DNA of 64,000 nt from Ammoniphilus oxalaticus. GTDB taxonomy: Bacteria; Bacillota; Bacilli; Aneurinibacillales; RAOX-1. Below are positions 35,213 through 42,100 of this stretch, one piece after another (the stretch's first letter is position 1; each line of letters opens with the position of its first letter). Both the position numbers and the translations under genes were made by a program. The DNA lies in contig NZ_MCHY01000013.1 of the NCBI RefSeq assembly GCF_003609605.1, positions 62,001 to 126,000 on the forward strand. Direction: 5' to 3'. The notes under the pieces were generated by a model. That model saw nothing but the letters and a program-made list of their open reading frames with translations, had not been told where the DNA came from and made no database searches.

Positions 35213-35436
35213 CTAAATCTCCTCCACTTTTTACCTTTCCCTCTAAATCTATCTATGTAAAGATACCCATTCCACTGCTTATCAACTCTCTAAGCCTACA
35301 GTCTATTATAAGATTATTTGGGAGGAAACAAATATAAGGGAAAAGTACCAATTAAATCTAGTACCCTTCCCCTATATGTATCGTACATTCATTTGCGCGC
35401 CATGCGCTCCAATTCTACTATATTTATGCTGGTGAT

Positions 35437-35814
35437 TTAACGACTTATCTTTTCACAAACAATTCCTTTTGTTTGTAAGTTCAAAATACACTCTATTAGG
35501 TATTCTTGATCATGTTCCTTATAAATTGGAGTCATCCATTCGATTTCATCTAGTTGCTCATGCGGATCACGGCTTTTTCCGCGATACGAGGCGTCTTCCC
35601 ATAGTGGATCATTGTTATAGCCTCTTCGCTTCATTTCTTGAATGACTTTCATATGGTACTGGTATAATTTATAAGGCGAATATGCAAATACATAATCTAC
35701 GGTTGCATGTTTTTTCATCCACCCATTTCCACGCAGCGCGCAACACTCTCGATGTTGACCCAACAATTGTTGTCTCGGTAAACGGTCTAATAAATCTTCG
35801 TGCCATAGTCGCAA
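35437..35814 (-). CDS. Pyr_excise / TIGR02328-type protein (pyrimidine-dimer glycosylase-like)
   Basis: A 125-residue protein starting at TTG (GGGGGAAG upstream) with the near-invariant beginning RLWHEDLLDRLPRQQLLGQHRECCALRG and HATVDYVF, PYKLYQYH, DPLWED motifs. It matches a family named for similarity to T4 endonuclease V (PF03013). The repair activity has not been shown for this branch. It stands at the left edge of the accessory region. Confidence 0.8.
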   Translation of the reverse strand: MRLWHEDLLDRLPRQQLLGQHRECCALRGNGWMKKHATVDYVFAYSPYKLYQYHMKVIQEMKRRGYNNDPLWEDASYRGKSRDPHEQLDEIEWMTPIYKEHDQEYLIECILNLQTKGIVCEKISR

Positions 35815-36008
35815 TTCTTCACTTCCCCCATTCGAAGATCACGAGGCTGCAGGACTACTTAGCAGCGTATAATCAGCATAGATCAATTTGTTAATTCTCC
35901 ATATCTTCAACTAGCTTTTCAGTTATATCTACCATACTTTGGGTATTTAGACTTATCATAGCGCATTCTGTCGAATTATTTTAGCAAATTTGGGCTATAC
36001 TCTGGTGG

Positions 36009-36224
36009 CTAATAGGGACTCATTTTCTCTATGGCACCCGGCGTAGCGTAAAAAGCGGTAGTCGCCCATATATCGAAATTGTCGATCATATCCACCGGGG
36101 CCGCTGCTCCCTCTCCTCCCGTGGCCGTATTCACTGGTTCCAATCCACAAAAAAAGATTCCTTTTGGAGTCGTATATACCCATAGATACGCGGTTGAAGT
36201 CCAACTGCCAAGAGAGGTTCTTAT
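36009..36224 (-). pseudogene. Start-less coding remnant of unknown family
   Basis: A 71-codon open frame with no start codon: after a stop at 36225 it reads SLGSWTSTAYLWVYTTPKGI.., includes GGEGAAAPVDMIDNFDIW and ends KMSPY-stop. Composition and codon use look coding, unlike the overlapping longer frame 35995-36279, which has no ribosome site and odd Arg/Gly content. Family unknown. Probably the 3' end of a deleted gene. The rest of 35815-36290 shows nothing recognised. Confidence 0.4.
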
Positions 36225-36283
36225 TTAGCGTATACCGATTTAGGCAGTCAGTATACAAGCGCAGTCTTTGAGATGGCATTTTT

Positions 36284-36316
36284 AAAAAAACAAACCTATC
36301 GTGACGATAGGTTTGT
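36284..36316 (-). terminator. Terminator after the 2-hydroxyacid dehydrogenase gene
   Basis: Perfect 12-base stem ACAAACCTATCG / CGATAGGTTTGT (36290-36301 and 36305-36316), 3-base loop, followed by T7 on the minus strand. Confidence 0.9.
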
Positions 36317-36327
36317 TTTGGGCTATT

Positions 36328-37281
36328 TTAAATAACTATATTTTCTTGTTCGCCTTTTTCCCATTTAATAATATTGTTAAATGTAATTTCGGCTCTTCTT
36401 ATCATAGCTTCATCTGTTGCAAATCCGATATGCGGAACATGAACAGTATTCGGGGCATTTAGGATAGGATAATCTGCGGGAATGGGTGGTTCCATATCCA
36501 CTCTATCTAAACCGGCGCCAGCGATTATCCCATTGCGCAACGCTTCTGCCAATGCATCATTATCAACAATTGGTCCAACTGCTGTGTTGATTAAGATTGA
36601 ACTAGCTTTCATCAATGCTAGCTTATCTTTATCAATTAAGCTTTTGGTTTCATCTGTTAGTGGCATATGAATGGTGACAATATCACTCGTCTCTAAGACT
36701 TCATCTAACGACTTATATTCTACACCTTTATCTATCAGTTCTTGCTTTTCGCTTCTGTTATAAGCAATGACGTGACAGCCAAAAGCTAAACCTATTTCAG
36801 CTACTGCGCTACCTATGTCTCCAGTACCTAATATTCCCAAGGTTTTGCCCTTTAAATCAGTCTGTCTGTAGCCATCCTTTGTACCTCCTTCTCTGACTAC
36901 ATCTTCTAAAGGTACAATACTACGTAACAGGGAAATTATTAGCCCAAAAGTAAGTTCTGCTACAGAATTTGTGCTATAACCTCCGGCATTTGAGACTTGG
37001 ATTCCTTTCTCTTTACACTTTTCTAAATCGATATGATTATAACCAGTGAAGGCTACTGAAATATATTTTAATTTTTCTGCAACATCGATCACTTCACCAC
37101 TCAGTGGCGTATTAGCGAGCACTAAAATCTCTGCGTCTTTGATCCTCATTTTAAGAGTCTCATCATCTAATTTCCCATCATCATAGACAACTAACTCATG
37201 ACCATTATCGGCTAATGGTTTTGATATTCTATTGAACTCTTTCTCACTAATTCCTAGAGACTCTACGATTACAATTTTCAT
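36328..37281 (-). CDS. D-isomer-specific 2-hydroxyacid dehydrogenase family protein
   Basis: A 317-residue NAD-binding dehydrogenase: substrate domain split around the Rossmann fold with GILGTGDIGSAVAEIGLAFG near residue 152. The catalytic His is in PHIGFAT and Glu in the DMEPP segment. The usual catalytic Arg in the NTARG motif is Val here (INTAVGPIVD near residue 236), which should alter or abolish normal 2-hydroxyacid turnover. AAAGAAAG precedes ATG. Isolated in the accessory region with its own terminator; substrate unknown. Confidence 0.85.
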   Translation of the reverse strand: MKIVIVESLGISEKEFNRISKPLADNGHELVVYDDGKLDDETLKMRIKDAEILVLANTPLSGEVIDVAEKLKYISVAFTGYNHIDLEKCKEKGIQVSNAGGYSTNSVAELTFGLIISLLRSIVPLEDVVREGGTKDGYRQTDLKGKTLGILGTGDIGSAVAEIGLAFGCHVIAYNRSEKQELIDKGVEYKSLDEVLETSDIVTIHMPLTDETKSLIDKDKLALMKASSILINTAVGPIVDNDALAEALRNGIIAGAGLDRVDMEPPIPADYPILNAPNTVHVPHIGFATDEAMIRRAEITFNNIIKWEKGEQENIVI

Positions 37282-37325
37282 TTTTTTCTTTCCTCCATTT
37301 TTCTATAGTTACATTTCATAATACT

Positions 37326-37394
37326 GTTACCTTGGTTAACTTGTTATCTAAGCATATGATTATTCAGGCATTTTTTAAAATACCTTTCAAGGTA
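37326..37394 (-). promoter_or_regulatory. Paired operator-like sequences upstream of the dehydrogenase
   Basis: TACCTTTCAAGGTA (37381-37394) is a perfect 6-base inverted repeat; a related sequence GTTACCTTGGTTAAC lies at 37326-37340, sharing the TACCTT half site. Both lie 45-115 bases upstream of the dehydrogenase start. No regulator gene is adjacent. Confidence 0.35.
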
Positions 37395-37721
37395 AATTAC
37401 AATAGTATCTCGAGTTTTCAAACATAGGTTACACAATCACCGATCAAGGAAGACTGATTATTTGTTCTTAAAATTCCAGGAATAATTTTTCAGGTTGTTT
37501 CTGCACAGCAATTTTCCACCATTTGATTATGGTGGTCTACTTTTTTCCCAGCGTTTTTCTCTTTATTGGCCTACTATTAAACTAGCATTCATATGCTTGG
37601 GTTTCATTTCGGACACGTCCTCTCTATTTCTTATGATAGAGACTTAACTAAACGGTGTCCATACATCTATACTAGCTCCAATTCTTCTAATTCCTTCCCG
37701 TTGGAGAATAGACTATACCTC
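37395..37721. other. Gene-free DNA between dehydrogenase and recombinase
   Basis: No gene was supported. The only structure seen is a hairpin CCACCAT / ATGGTGG (37516-37522 and 37529-37535) followed by TCTACTTTTTT, a plus-strand terminator without an intact gene in front of it, perhaps left from a deleted gene. Confidence 0.4.
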
Positions 37722-38636
37722 TTAAAAACACGGTAACGAATCAACAGCATCAGCAAGATCCTCATAACTATCTTTTAAATAACGCGAAGTGGTTGCAATA
37801 TTACTATGGCCGACTAATCGCCTTACTTTCTCAATATCATTCCCCGTGGCCTTTAACATCCATTTACAAAACGTATGCCGAAACATATGCGGGCTTAGTT
37901 TCTTTTCTGAAGTACTGTAACCTTCAATCATCGTTTGAATACCGCGAATGGAAAACTGAGAAGACCGTTGGCTATAAAACACGTACAGCGATTCAGCTAC
38001 ATGCTCTTTTTTGGTTGCTATCTCTGCTCGAAACCGCAGCCAATCTTGCAATTCGAGAAACAAGGTGTTTGAAATAGGAATCATCCGCGCCTTTTGTCCT
38101 TTTCCCAAGACGCGGATCCGCTTCATGTCTAAGTCCAAGTCGGTCAGATTCAAATGAGAAACTTCTTCCACACGCAGCCCGGTGTACGTAAATAAATACA
38201 CAATCGCCCGATCCCGTCTATATTTTTCCTCAAAATCGACACCCCGACTTCTTACGGGCGTTTCTCTCATCCTCCGCAACAGATCTTCGAATTCCTCTTC
38301 CGTCAGCCACATAATCTTCTCGTGATCTTCATCGGCCGATTTTAAATACGTGATGTCGAGCATCGGATTCTGACTCACCTTTTTATTTCGAACAGCCCAT
38401 CCATAAAAACCGCGCAACGCGTTTAACCGTCGGTTGATCGTCGCGATCGCTAGGGGCTTGCCTTCGGTCGGCCGCATCATCCACCGAATCCATTTGTGAA
38501 TATCGGTCTCGGTGATACAATCGTTCGGCTGAAGATGGCTTTCTTCAAAAAAATGATGTAAATCTCTTTCATATGCTTTCACTGTATGAGCTGATCTGCC
38601 GCTTTGCCGAAGGTCGTTGAGGTAGTCTGAAATCAT
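37722..38636 (-). CDS. Tyrosine recombinase / phage-integrase family protein
   Basis: A 304-residue XerC/D-size site-specific recombinase with an N-terminal SAM-like core-binding domain (about residues 1-85) and a catalytic domain carrying Arg in FTYTGLRVEEV, His-x-x-Arg in SPHMFRHTFCKW, His in VGHSNI and the nucleophilic Tyr in TTSRYLKDSYEDL. ATG at 38636 follows AAAGGGG; the frame opens 6 codons earlier. All catalytic residues are present. A decayed copy of its 3' third lies at 41225-41388 on the same strand. Likely the mobility enzyme of a lost element, not the chromosomal dimer-resolution XerC/D, but this is inference. Confidence 0.88.
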   Translation of the reverse strand: MISDYLNDLRQSGRSAHTVKAYERDLHHFFEESHLQPNDCITETDIHKWIRWMMRPTEGKPLAIATINRRLNALRGFYGWAVRNKKVSQNPMLDITYLKSADEDHEKIMWLTEEEFEDLLRRMRETPVRSRGVDFEEKYRRDRAIVYLFTYTGLRVEEVSHLNLTDLDLDMKRIRVLGKGQKARMIPISNTLFLELQDWLRFRAEIATKKEHVAESLYVFYSQRSSQFSIRGIQTMIEGYSTSEKKLSPHMFRHTFCKWMLKATGNDIEKVRRLVGHSNIATTSRYLKDSYEDLADAVDSLPCF

Positions 38637-38725
38637 GAGAACGTCCCCTTTCACTTATGCGCCGAGTTAAAAATTTTAAAAAACGTTAAAAACCATCTTT
38701 TTTGAATCTTATGCGCTGAGTATAG

Positions 38726-38920
38726 CATATCTTTCCCCCTTTATTCAGCGTTATCGGTAAAATTCAAGATGTCCCAGAATTAGATTGGATTGACGTAGAA
38801 GAAGCCTCCTTTGGCTTAACAAATCATACAGGAAATTTACCCTCACCGATGATTCCAGAAACTTTTACACCGCCGATTATTGAAATGATTGTAAAAATAA
38901 ATCTTCGTTTTAATATTTAA
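38726..38920 (+). pseudogene. Start-less C-terminal gene remnant of unknown family
   Basis: A 64-codon open plus-strand frame from a stop at 38725 to TAA 38918-38920, without a start codon or ribosome site. The translation is protein-like (VPELDWIDVEEASFGLTNHT.. and PSPMIPETFTPPIIEMI) and probably represents the 3' end of a gene cut when the recombinase region arrived or rearranged. Family not recognised. Confidence 0.4.
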
Positions 38921-39021
38921 TTCTTGGTTCTTGAAGCGTGACTAATGGACTTTTCTAATAAATCACATACAACATAACGGTTTTGTCTGGCTTGTTTAAA
39001 GGTTTTAGTTCCACAGACGTT

Positions 39022-39840
39022 TTAAATATCGTCTGATAATCGGTTGGCTTCATCAATAAGTTCTAAATTAAACATAGAGTCAATCATTATCTTATATAGT
39101 TCTTGGTTATCTTGCGGAAGATAATTAAGCTGAATGTCCCTAAATAATGCAAGTCTTGAGGCAATCGGTGAGGATTGAAGATATTCCTGTAACGACTCTA
39201 AATCAGGATATGTATCATTTTGAATTAGGAATGGTATGTGCTTTTCATGTTGAGAAAGTGGAGTTATAACTCCTATCCCATCCTGTGTTTGTATACTTAC
39301 TTTTGCTTGCCTTTCTAATCCAATCCTTTGAACATACCCATACGGATTATCAATAATAGGGATTTGGAGATTTCCCATTAAGAACCTTCTGACTTTCTCA
39401 AGAACTAATCTTTCACTTTGAGATGGTTGATATGCCTCTGCAATCCATTGTTCTTTAGTTGCTAAATAATTATCTTCACCTTGAAAATGGTTATAGAACA
39501 ATTCACTGTCAGTCAGATTGACCCTTAAAAATTCACATAGATTTCTTGCCACTATACGAGCTGGACGTTCAAAATCCATTGGACAAACACAAACAATAGG
39601 GGCTACCTCAAGATCAGTTACAGAACTGTAATCAGTAAGAAATCCATAATGGATACCGTCTACACCAATATTTCCAAATACGATCACATCACTTGGTGTA
39701 TTAAAATACCTGAAGTTTCCAAGACAAAGATAAAAATTTAGACCAAGATAAAATTGTTCAGGATCACCAAGAATATTTTGTAAATCTATTAATCTTTGGA
39801 GTGTATGTGGGATACCGTAATTACCAAATTTTTTACGCAT
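39022..39840 (-). CDS. SMI1/KNR4 (SUKH)-like hypothetical protein
   Basis: A 272-residue soluble protein. The segment FNTPSDVIVFGNIGVDGIHYGFLTDY followed by APIVCVCPMDF and a helix ending LCEFLRVNL resembles SUKH domains, which are common immunity proteins for polymorphic toxins. The C-terminal half is not recognised. ATG 39840 has AAGGCGG upstream. The same frame stays open 33 codons further with no start, reading KKSIAVIESDKAKAKDAIRT, so the annotated product may be the end of a longer lost gene. Confidence 0.55.
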   Translation of the reverse strand: MRKKFGNYGIPHTLQRLIDLQNILGDPEQFYLGLNFYLCLGNFRYFNTPSDVIVFGNIGVDGIHYGFLTDYSSVTDLEVAPIVCVCPMDFERPARIVARNLCEFLRVNLTDSELFYNHFQGEDNYLATKEQWIAEAYQPSQSERLVLEKVRRFLMGNLQIPIIDNPYGYVQRIGLERQAKVSIQTQDGIGVITPLSQHEKHIPFLIQNDTYPDLESLQEYLQSSPIASRLALFRDIQLNYLPQDNQELYKIMIDSMFNLELIDEANRLSDDI

Positions 39841-40218
39841 TAAGTACCGCCTTGTATATTTTTTCGCTCCCTGTTGTACAGTTCTAATTGCATCTTTTGC
39901 TTTAGCTTTATCGCTTTCAATTACGGCAATGCTCTTTTTTTATGCCGCCTTGGGCAAGCAATGTTCGTGAAAACCTTACCTCCCCATCGTAGTTACTGAG
40001 TAACACTGTTACCGAGATAAGCCCTGTTTTCCCCTCGGTTGTACCAAAAGCGCGGGGAAGGGAAGAACTATCTCACCAAAAAAGATTGCCATCAATCGGT
40101 ACATCTGCATGCCAAATAAATCCGTGAAATTCCCGATTTTAAAAATCTTCACCTTCGGGATTAGAAGTAATCTTTTAAAAAACTCTACTTTAGAAAAGAA
40201 TATTCCTCATCTCTTTAC
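39841..40218. other. Gene-poor DNA with a start-less upstream extension
   Basis: From 39841 to 39939 the minus strand continues the SUKH-like frame without a start codon. The remainder to 40218 has short imperfect hairpins and no gene that can be supported. Confidence 0.4.
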
Positions 40219-40482
40219 TTAAACAGATCCAAAATATTGGTAAACGGATACGAAAATTAAAAATACCGATGTCGATAGGGTTAAAACAAAATACTGTCGT
40301 TTGTTTGTAACAAACATCTCTACTCCCTGATTCAAAAATGCTAAGCCCAGTATGCCCCATACCAAAGGAAGTAAAGACAGTGGAGTCATAAGCGTAATAA
40401 GAATCGCATGAAAAATGAAAATGATCAACAAAATATCCAGCGCCAAAAATGGCAGCCTTCTCCCTTTCCAGGTCTTAAACAT
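40219..40482 (-). CDS. Small membrane protein
   Basis: An 87-residue protein with two to three membrane helices (about residues 12-33, 38-58 and 65-84). ATG 40482 follows GGAGGAGG; the frame opens 14 codons earlier without a ribosome site. No family recognised. Confidence 0.6.
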   Translation of the reverse strand: MFKTWKGRRLPFLALDILLIIFIFHAILITLMTPLSLLPLVWGILGLAFLNQGVEMFVTNKRQYFVLTLSTSVFLIFVSVYQYFGSV

Positions 40483-40601
40483 TTCCTGACCTCCTCCTTC
40501 TAATTGTTTATTTAAGGAAATCATATCAGATAATCGAATTTATAAAATCCCATTTCGAGATCCCTCGTTCTTTTTTCTAGAAAAAAAATATATAAGCCGC
40601 T

Positions 40602-40796
40602 TCAATCACTCATCTTTCCTTCAGATCTCCCACTCGTTAATGCACCTGAAGAATCCAAACTCCACTTTAAAGGCTCGACCCATGTTGATCTAAATTTCGA
40701 TAGAGGTATGGCGCCGTAAACGAAAAGTAAATCAGAAAAGTTTTCCCGCAGTTCCTCGTTAATAAAGCTGTCTTTTTGCGGTATAAAACCTTTACT
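40602..40796 (-). pseudogene. Possible start-less remnant downstream of the HEPN gene
   Basis: A 64-codon open minus-strand frame with no start codon (SKGFIPQKDSFINEELRENF near its beginning, SDSGALTSGR-like end). Composition looks coding. The INEELRE..VYG part faintly recalls the end of a minimal nucleotidyltransferase, the expected HEPN partner, but the match is too weak to assign. Confidence 0.25.
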
Positions 40797-41199
40797 TTAC
40801 CTTTGTCATCTCTTCCTCTATCCTCCCGTACAAGTTGGATAAAAGATCGCTGTAGTAACTTTTTATTTTTTCATAAATGAGTTTAACTTCCTCTTCGTCA
40901 TAAAGATGAGAAGTCTTATTCCAATCTACCATCATATCGATCCACTGTTCCTCATCTTTAATTAATCCATAAGTAAATGCCTCTCGGATCGTAGAGCGAG
41001 GACTTCTTATTTCACTAATTCCATTGTATTCTAAGAACTGTTTCATCAACTTCCAACTCAGTTCGAAAGTGAATTCAAATCGCTGAATGACACCATCATA
41101 AACAATATCCTCAATCGGTTGAATCTTGGTTGCTTCATTTAATCTAGTCGTCGCTCGTTTATAATCATTCAGCCTCTCGAAGAGCCTTTCCTTGCTCAT
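40792..41199 (-). CDS. HEPN-family protein (HI0074-like, nucleotidyltransferase substrate-binding)
   Basis: A 135-residue all-helical protein with RFEFTFELSWKLMKQFLEYNG near residue 40 and SPRSTIREAFTYGLI, followed by MMVDWNKTSHLYDEE, the R-x4-H-like region being N-x-x-S-H here. HI0074-type HEPN proteins normally form toxin-antitoxin pairs with a small MNT nucleotidyltransferase encoded next door. No intact MNT gene is present on either side. The gene begins 26 bases from the decayed recombinase fragment. Confidence 0.82.
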   Translation of the reverse strand: MSKERLFERLNDYKRATTRLNEATKIQPIEDIVYDGVIQRFEFTFELSWKLMKQFLEYNGISEIRSPRSTIREAFTYGLIKDEEQWIDMMVDWNKTSHLYDEEEVKLIYEKIKSYYSDLLSNLYGRIEEEMTKVK

Positions 41200-41224
41200 A
41201 GATAACGACCCCCTCTTTGTTTAT

Positions 41225-41388
41225 ATTAGAAATCAAGGTTTCCTTTATCCTCATAACTTTCCTTCAAATAACGGGAAGTGGTCGTAATGTTACTGTGACC
41301 CGCCAATCGTCGCACTCTTTTTATAATCAATGCTCGTTGCTTTTAACATCCACTTACAAAACGTATCCCGAAACATATGCGGGGACAG
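41225..41388 (-). pseudogene. Decayed 3' fragment of a second tyrosine recombinase gene
   Basis: On the minus strand 41388 leftward encodes SPHMFRDTFCKWMLKAT, then after a frame change VRRLAGHSNITTTSRYLKES. This matches the C-terminal third of the intact recombinase at 37722-38636 (SPHMFRHTFCKWMLKAT, VRRLVGHSNIATTSRYLKDS). The copy has a frameshift and a His-to-Asp change beside the catalytic Arg, so it is inactive. Its upstream edge abuts foreign sequence at about 41388. Confidence 0.85.
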
Positions 41389-41782
41389 ATTCTTCCCGTT
41401 CCATGAATTTATTTTGCGCCTGAACAAGCACATATTTTTTAGTCCACATTTGAGTAGTAACAATTAATCCTTCTCCCTCTTTTTCAAAGAACAGACCAGC
41501 GCCATTTTGCTCTTTGAATTTCCATCCCCTTGATCCAATCATTTGTTTTATATTTTCATTGGCTATTAAAATACCTTCATTTTCAGTTCTTGTAATGTAC
41601 CAAATGTAATTCTCATTTTCTGTTATCTTTACTATCTTTTCATCCGATTTTTTTAATTTTCCAATTACCTCTTTTGCTGATAAATTATTTATTGGTAGAG
41701 GAGGATAGTATGATTTATTTACAATTATAAACGCCGCAACAATAGCTACTGTTAATCCCAAGATAACTCCAAACCGTTTCAT
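41354..41782 (-). CDS. Membrane-anchored hypothetical protein with a chimeric C-terminus
   Basis: A 142-residue protein with an N-terminal membrane helix (residues 5-25) and a soluble alpha/beta domain (EVIGKLKKSDEKIVKI, YIWYITRT, WKFKEQNGAGLFFEKEGE, VTTQMWTKKYVLV). ATG 41782 follows GGAGG. The last 11 or so residues are read out of frame from the recombinase remnant, so the native stop was probably lost at a recombination junction near 41390. The core looks intact because the KKYVLV strand is near the usual end. Function unknown. Confidence 0.6.
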   Translation of the reverse strand: MKRFGVILGLTVAIVAAFIIVNKSYYPPLPINNLSAKEVIGKLKKSDEKIVKITENENYIWYITRTENEGILIANENIKQMIGSRGWKFKEQNGAGLFFEKEGEGLIVTTQMWTKKYVLVQAQNKFMEREESVPAYVSGYVL

Positions 41783-41931
41783 GTATATCCTCCACATTTA
41801 ATGATGATACAATATATTGGCTATACCGAGATCAGCCCCGCATTCCTTTTCCCGAAAGAAAGGAGGGGGCGCAAAAGACAAACAATTCTACTAAAAACAG
41901 ATACATTCATCTTATATCCACATGCTAAATA

Positions 41932-41973
41932 ATCTCGAAGGTAGTGGTTATTAAAAACCACTACCTTCGAGAT
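41932..41973. repeat. Perfect 18-base inverted repeat
   Basis: ATCTCGAAGGTAGTGGTT (41932-41949) and its exact complement (41956-41973) flank a 6-base loop. Neither side carries the T run of a normal terminator. It lies in the 318-bp gap between the accessory region and rlmD; nothing else was seen in that gap. Confidence 0.75.
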
Positions 41974-42100
41974 CGGGGAGAACCGATCCAACTATTTACA
42001 TTACCGTCAACAGTAATATAATTATTTATTAAAGAAGTCTGTTAGGGGGCTTGTAATGAAAATACCAATCAGGAGCTTTTGCCGAGATTTTATTTTAAGG

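Noticed and set aside
35995-36279. 94-codon minus-strand frame
   Set aside because: No ribosome site, starts directly after a terminator, odd composition; a better coding frame lies beneath it.
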